Part shown: positions 3,786 to 7,474 of the stretch, piece by piece
Numbering within the stretch: the first letter of the stretch is position 1
Layout of the letters: each line of letters starts with the position of its first letter
Assembly (NCBI GenBank): GCA_902478825.1
Contig: CABSMK010000086.1
Coordinates: forward strand, 1 to 7,474
Length of the DNA stretch: 7,474 nucleotides
Direction of reading: 5' to 3'
Source: an uncultured Collinsella sp.
GTDB taxonomy: Bacteria > Actinomycetota > Coriobacteriia > Coriobacteriales > Coriobacteriaceae
Translations under genes and position numbers: made by a program
The notes under the pieces: model-generated
What the model was told of the DNA's origin: nothing
Database searches by the model: none
Seen by the model: the letters and a program-made list of their open reading frames with translations, nothing else

Positions 3786-6194
3786 ATGCATATGCCGAGC
3801 AAAATCGAAAAGAAGCAAAAGGCCGCTAAGCTGCGCAAGCCGCCGCGCGACTTCTCGTACACGCAAAACCGAGAGCTTAGCTGGCTGCGCTTTGACAACC
3901 GCGTGCTTGACGAAGCCTTCGACGAAACCGTTCCGCTGTTCGAGCGTCTAAAGTTCGTGTCGATTTTCGAGTCCAACCTCGACGAATTCCTCATGGTGCG
4001 CGTGGGCGGCCTGTCTGATCTGGCAGAGCTCAAAAAACAGCCTGTCGACAACAAGAGCAACATGACCGCCTCCGAACAGGTCGATGCCGTCATGGCAGAG
4101 CTGCCCGGGCTCCTTACCCGTTGGGAGTCCATCTTTAAGAGCATCGAGGGCAAGCTCGACACCCTGGGCGTTCACCGCGCCCGCATCGATTCGCTTACGC
4201 CCGAGGAGCGCACCTTTGTAACCCGCTACTTCCAGGCCTACGTGTCCCCGGTCATCTCGCCTTTGGTTATCGACCCGCGCCATCCCTTCCCCAACCTGCG
4301 CAACGGCGCGCTCTATCTGGCTTGTGGCCTGGACGGCGTCACCGACGAGGAAAGCCTGCTGGGCCTGATCGAGATTCCCGCCTCGATGAACCGCGTGGTC
4401 GAGATTCCCTCGACCACCGGCACCTACTCCTACATCCTGCTCGAAGACGTTATCCTCGCCTGCCTCGACAGTTGCTTTGGCTCCTACAAGCCGCTGGATC
4501 GCGCACTGATCCGCGTCACCCGCAATGCCGATATCGACCCGGACGGCGAGGGTGTCGAGGAGGAAGAGGACTATCGCCAGCACATGAAGCGCATCCTCAA
4601 GAAGCGTCTGCGTCTGCAGCCGGTGGTGCTCGCCGTATCGGGCTCGCTCGAAAAGCCGACGCTCAAGACCATCCGCAAGGCGCTCGAGCTTTCTCGCCGC
4701 TCGATCTTTACCTGCGATATCCCCCTTGACCTTGGCTACGTCTTTGGCATTGAGGGTAAGATTCCCGAGCACCTGCGCAACGAGCTGCTCTTTACGCCGT
4801 TTAAGCCGCAGCCCAATCCCACCATCGATATGGCCCGCTCCATCCGCGAGCAGGTGCTGCAGCACGACAAGCTGCTCTTTTACCCTTACGAGGCAATGAA
4901 CCCGTTCTTGGACCTGGTGCACGAAGCAGCCTATGACCCCGAGTGTATCTCGCTGCGCATCACGCTCTACCGCGTGGCAAAGCAGAGCCGTCTGTGCGAG
5001 TCGTTGATCGATGCCGCCGAAAACGGCAAAGAGGTCACGGTGCTCATGGAGCTTCGTGCCCGCTTTGACGAGCAAAACAACATCGAATGGGCCGAGCGCC
5101 TGGAAGAGGCCGGCTGCACCGTTATCTACGGCTCCGAGGGCTTTAAGTGCCACTCAAAGATCTGCCAGCTCACCTATCGCGAGGGCATGGCGCTTACCCG
5201 CCTGACGCTTTTGGGTACCGGCAACTTTAACGAGAAGACGGCCAAGCTCTACAGCGACTTTATGCTCATGACCGCGCATCCCGGCATCGGCGAGGACGCC
5301 AACCTGTTCTTCCGCAACCTGTCGCTGGGCAACCTGCGCGGCGACTACCGCTTCCTGGGCGTGGCGCCCGTGGGCCTCAAGCCGCTCATCATGCGCGGCC
5401 TGGACCGCGAGATTCAGCGCGCCCTTGTCGGCGAGCCCGCCCGCGTGTTCTTTAAGCTCAACTCGCTTACCGACCGCGAGGTCATCGACAAGATTGCCGA
5501 GGCATCGTGTGCCGGCGTGCGCGTGGACATGATCATTCGCGGCATCTCGTGCCTCAAGCCCGGTGTTCCGGGCAAGACCGAGAACGTGCACGTGCGCTCC
5601 ATCGTCGGACGCTTTTTGGAGCATGCGCGCGTCTATGCCTTTGGCGTGGACTCGGACATGATCTATCTGAGCTCGGCAGACATGATGACGCGCAACACCG
5701 AGCACCGCGTGGAGATCGCCTTCCCCGTGCTCGACCCCACCTGCCGCGCCCTGGTGCACGAGTACATGGGCATGCAGCTGCGCGACAACGTGAAGGCACG
5801 CAGCCTGACGAGTGACGGCACCTGGGTTCCGGTGGAGCGCAAAGAGGACGAGAAGCCCTTCAACTCGCAGGAAGCTCTGCTGGAACGTGCCTATCGCAAC
5901 GCCGAGGCCGCCACCGAGGCAGAGCCCGCGCTCGCATCCCAGCCTGAGCCCGAGCCGCAGCCGACCGCTCCCGAGGTCCAGAAAGTCCGAGCGACCGTTA
6001 TCGAGCCTGAGTCCGAACCTGCCCCTCGGCCCCAACCGCAGGCGGCCAAGCCCGCGTCCGAGAAGAGCGCTCGCCGCGAGAAGCCCGCTGGCAAAGCCAA
6101 GGCCATCGAGCGCCATCGCCCTGGCCGCGTGCGCATGGGCTTGGGCCTGATCGGCCTAGGCCTTAAGACGCTCATTACCGGCAAGACGAAATAG
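3786..6194 (+). CDS. ppk1: Polyphosphate kinase 1 with unusual C-terminal extension
   Basis: The 802-residue enzyme reversibly transfers the ATP gamma-phosphate to inorganic polyphosphate. The PPK1 domains run in order: N domain (about 23-130, with ELSWL and SNLDEF), head domain (about 131-340), and C1 and C2 domains (about 341-690). The phosphorylated His456 lies in KCHSKI and the second catalytic His613 in LEHARVY; Arg396 (LYRV) and Arg426 (RARFDE) fit the metal/phosphate site. These match E. coli His435, His592, Arg375 and Arg405. PPK1 usually ends near residue 700. Here a further 110 residues follow, Pro/Glu-rich (about 708-755), then Lys/Arg-rich, then a Gly/Leu-rich end. ATG 3786 is chosen; ATG 3792 is also possible. 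The ribosome binding site is weak (GGA, 5 nt away) and may be paired in the leader RNA. A terminator follows. Confidence 0.95.
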   Translation: MHMPSKIEKKQKAAKLRKPPRDFSYTQNRELSWLRFDNRVLDEAFDETVPLFERLKFVSIFESNLDEFLMVRVGGLSDLAELKKQPVDNKSNMTASEQVDAVMAELPGLLTRWESIFKSIEGKLDTLGVHRARIDSLTPEERTFVTRYFQAYVSPVISPLVIDPRHPFPNLRNGALYLACGLDGVTDEESLLGLIEIPASMNRVVEIPSTTGTYSYILLEDVILACLDSCFGSYKPLDRALIRVTRNADIDPDGEGVEEEEDYRQHMKRILKKRLRLQPVVLAVSGSLEKPTLKTIRKALELSRRSIFTCDIPLDLGYVFGIEGKIPEHLRNELLFTPFKPQPNPTIDMARSIREQVLQHDKLLFYPYEAMNPFLDLVHEAAYDPECISLRITLYRVAKQSRLCESLIDAAENGKEVTVLMELRARFDEQNNIEWAERLEEAGCTVIYGSEGFKCHSKICQLTYREGMALTRLTLLGTGNFNEKTAKLYSDFMLMTAHPGIGEDANLFFRNLSLGNLRGDYRFLGVAPVGLKPLIMRGLDREIQRALVGEPARVFFKLNSLTDREVIDKIAEASCAGVRVDMIIRGISCLKPGVPGKTENVHVRSIVGRFLEHARVYAFGVDSDMIYLSSADMMTRNTEHRVEIAFPVLDPTCRALVHEYMGMQLRDNVKARSLTSDGTWVPVERKEDEKPFNSQEALLERAYRNAEAATEAEPALASQPEPEPQPTAPEVQKVRATVIEPESEPAPRPQPQAAKPASEKSARREKPAGKAKAIERHRPGRVRMGLGLIGLGLKTLITGKTK

Positions 6195-6197
6195 ACG

Positions 6198-6221
6198 TTT
6201 GTAGAAGCAGTTTGTAGAAGC
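6198..6221 (+). repeat. Short tandem repeat after ppk
   Basis: TTTGTAGAAGC occurs at 6198-6208 and again at 6211-6221, a 13-bp tandem duplication between the ppk stop codon and the terminator. The second copy supplies the first bases of the terminator stem. It is probably a replication-slippage product with no function. Confidence 0.7.
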
Positions 6222-6262
6222 GCCCCGCATTTGAGGAAAGCCTCGGATGCGGGGCGCTTTTC
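6218..6262 (+). terminator. Strong Rho-independent terminator after ppk
   Basis: AAGCGCCCCGCAT (6218-6230) pairs perfectly with ATGCGGGGCGCTT (6247-6259). The stem continues inward through two T-G pairs and GAGG/CCTC to a 4-nt AAAG loop, 19 bp in all. TTTT follows at 6258-6261. It separates ppk from the methyltransferase gene. Confidence 0.92.
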
Positions 6263-6264
6263 CC

Positions 6265-6273
6265 TGCTACCAT
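6265..6273 (+). promoter_or_regulatory. Possible extended -10 promoter of the methyltransferase gene
   Basis: TGCTACCAT matches the extended -10 pattern TGnTAnnnT. It lies directly after the ppk terminator and 34 nt before the start codon, where a separate promoter is needed. The -35 position would fall inside the terminator and shows no good match. Transcription would begin near 6280. Confidence 0.4.
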
Positions 6274-6307
6274 GGTGCGAACAGCAACGCGAATGACAGG
6301 CAGGAAT

Positions 6308-7424
6308 ATGAAGCTCACCATAGAATCGATGACGTACGGCACCGACGGTCTGGCACATGCCGACAACGGCAAGGCCGTCTTTGTGCAGGGCGCTGTGGCA
6401 GGCGACACCGTCGAAGCCGAGATCGTGCAGGACGGCAAGTCGTTTATGCGCGCCCGCACGACCGAGATTCTGGAGCCGAGTCCCGATCGCATTCAGCCCC
6501 CCTGCCCCTTCGTGGGCATCTGCGGCGGTTGTTCGTGGGGCAATCTATCGCGCTCCGCTCAGCTTGCCGCCAAAGAGCAAAACCTGCGCTCCACGCTCGA
6601 GCGCATTGGCAAGTTCACCCCCGAGCAGGTCAACGATCTTGTCCAGCCTATCCGCCATACCAAGGACGACTGGGGCTACCGCAATAAGATTGAGCTGGAG
6701 CCCACTCTCGTTAACGGCCGTGTTCGCCTTGGCATGCACGGCGTCGACCCCAGCAAGATCGTGACCGTCGATTCGTGCCCGCTGTTCGATAAGCGTTTTC
6801 CCAAGGCGCTCAAATCGGTCGTCGGCGCGCTCAACTATCTGAGCGGCAGCCACGACCTGGGTCTGGAACGCGTGGGCATTCGCGCATCGCGCCGCACCAA
6901 GGCACTCGAGGTCGCACTCTGGACGCCCACGGGTTCCTTCCCGCGCTCGCAGGTCTCGCGCGTGCTGGCAGACGCCGCGCATCCCACGAGCATCGTGCGT
7001 GTGATGAGCAAGGGCGAGAAGAAGGCCCGCCGCGTCTCTAAGGTGGAGATGCTCGCCGGCGAGGGCTCCTGGACCGAGAACATCGCTGAGGGCCAGATGC
7101 GCCTGTCTGCCCCGTCGTTCTTCCAAGTCAACACCAAGGGCGCCGAGATTTTGATCGAGCTCGTTATGGACGCCCTCGACCCGCAGGAAGACGAGCTTGC
7201 CGTGGACCTGTACTGCGGTGCCGGCACCTTTACCCTGCCGCTCGCCCGCCGCTGCGATTTTGTCGCCGCCGTCGAAGCCTATGGCCCGGCCGTGCGCGAC
7301 CTGCGTCGCAACCTGGAAATCAACAAGCTCGATAACGTCGACGTCATCGGCGGCGATGCCGTGCGCGAGTTCCCCGACCAGGATGCCGATGTCCTGGTGG
7401 TCGATCCGCCGCGTGCAGGTCTGG
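6308..7424 (+). CDS. 23S rRNA (uracil-5-)-methyltransferase, RlmD/TrmA (RumA) family, 3' end missing
   Basis: This is a class I SAM-dependent enzyme that makes 5-methyluridine in RNA; within this family 23S rRNA is the usual target. It has an N-terminal TRAM domain (about 1-55), a 4Fe-4S cluster set Cys66, Cys72, Cys75 and Cys157 (PCPFVGICGGC and DSCPLF), the QVN motif (273-275), the SAM loop DLYCGAGTFTLP (300-311) and DPPRAGL (366-372). ATG 6308 is chosen because MKLTIESMTYGTDGLA fits the TRAM start and AGGA lies just before it; ATG 6272 would add 12 residues unlike the family. Genomic sequence ends at 7424 after Leu372. The catalytic Cys and the final 50-80 residues lie beyond the contig. 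The apparent ending SYTHLTLPTNREV is translated adapter. RlmD, RlmCD and TrmA cannot be told apart here. Confidence 0.9.
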
Positions 7425-7474
7425 CTGTCTCTTATACACATCTGACGCTGCCGACGAATAGAGAGGTGTAGATC
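7425..7474 (+). other. Illumina Nextera adapter contamination (not genomic)
   Basis: CTGTCTCTTATACACATCT (7425-7443) is the Tn5 mosaic end used in Nextera libraries. GACGCTGCCGACGA (7444-7457) is the rest of the read-2-side adapter. ATAGAGAG (7458-7465) is the reverse complement of the i5 index CTCTCTAT (known as N/S502), and GTGTAGATC (7466-7474) begins the P5 tail. The bases should be trimmed. Confidence 0.98.

Noticed and set aside
3600..3866. An 88-codon minus-strand open frame across the ppk leader and start
   Set aside because: It overlaps the ppk start and the structured leader and has no ribosome binding site or promoter. It is more likely a chance translation of a structured RNA.
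3948..5153. A 401-codon minus-strand open frame inside ppk (and a second at 5154-6116)
   Set aside because: Antisense of PPK1, which has every expected motif; the composition is typical of GC-rich antisense frames.
6272..6307. Upstream ATG start for the methyltransferase
   Set aside because: The added 12 residues (MVRTATRMTGRN) do not fit the TRAM domain start and the ATG overlaps the probable -10 box; ATG 6308 has AGGA just before it.
7425..7471. C-terminal residues VSYTHLTLPTNREV of the methyltransferase
   Set aside because: They are translated Nextera adapter sequence, not protein of the organism.
1..7474. CRISPR array, tRNA or rRNA gene, insertion sequence, prophage or toxin-antitoxin module
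   Set aside because: No spaced repeat array, no tRNA cloverleaf or rRNA-like sequence, no transposase or terminal inverted repeats, and no phage-like genes could be seen on either strand.

Overview
The window looks like a draft-genome contig from a high-GC, anaerobic actinobacterium of the class Coriobacteriia, most likely Collinsella or a close relative. That placement is inferred from GC-rich genes with G/C-ending codons beside AT-rich intergenic DNA, a full-length arginine deiminase, and a PPK1 with a long Pro/Glu tail. There is no rRNA gene to confirm it.

Left part (1-3430, all genes on the minus strand): in transcription order these are a complete arginine deiminase gene (arcA, 3236 to 1995), its terminator, a short membrane-protein-like fragment, a fold-type-I PLP aminotransferase (1735 to 611), its terminator, a 580-bp gap, and the first ten codons of a second arcA (31 to 1), cut by the contig edge. 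The two arcA copies share an identical 55-bp block around the start codon. They also share a diverged upstream unit: two leader hairpins, a TATAA-type -10 box, and a direct repeat GAACGG-N15-GAACGG (21-bp period) whose inner copy begins exactly 40 bp from the -10 box. A third 21-bp-spaced pair of the same motif, in the opposite orientation, lies at 408-438. The genes probably form a co-regulated arginine-catabolic region. arcB, arcC and a complete transporter are not in view.

Middle (3385-6194, plus strand): an AT-rich spacer, then about 185 nt with many mutually compatible helices that look like a structured RNA, ending only 4 nt before polyphosphate kinase ppk1. One helix would pair the sequence just in front of the ppk start codon. 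PPK1 has all catalytic residues and an unusual tail of about 110 residues. A 19-bp-stem terminator follows.

Right part (6265-7474): a TRAM/4Fe-4S RlmD/TrmA-type RNA uridine methyltransferase with its own likely extended -10 promoter. Its reading frame runs off the genome: from 7425 on the sequence is Illumina Nextera adapter (mosaic end, read-2 adapter, an 8-nt i5 index and the start of P5), so the apparent C-terminus is artificial.

The strongest unusual signals are the duplicated arcA control unit with its helically phased repeat, the structured ppk leader, and the adapter artefact. No complete new multi-gene system is visible.
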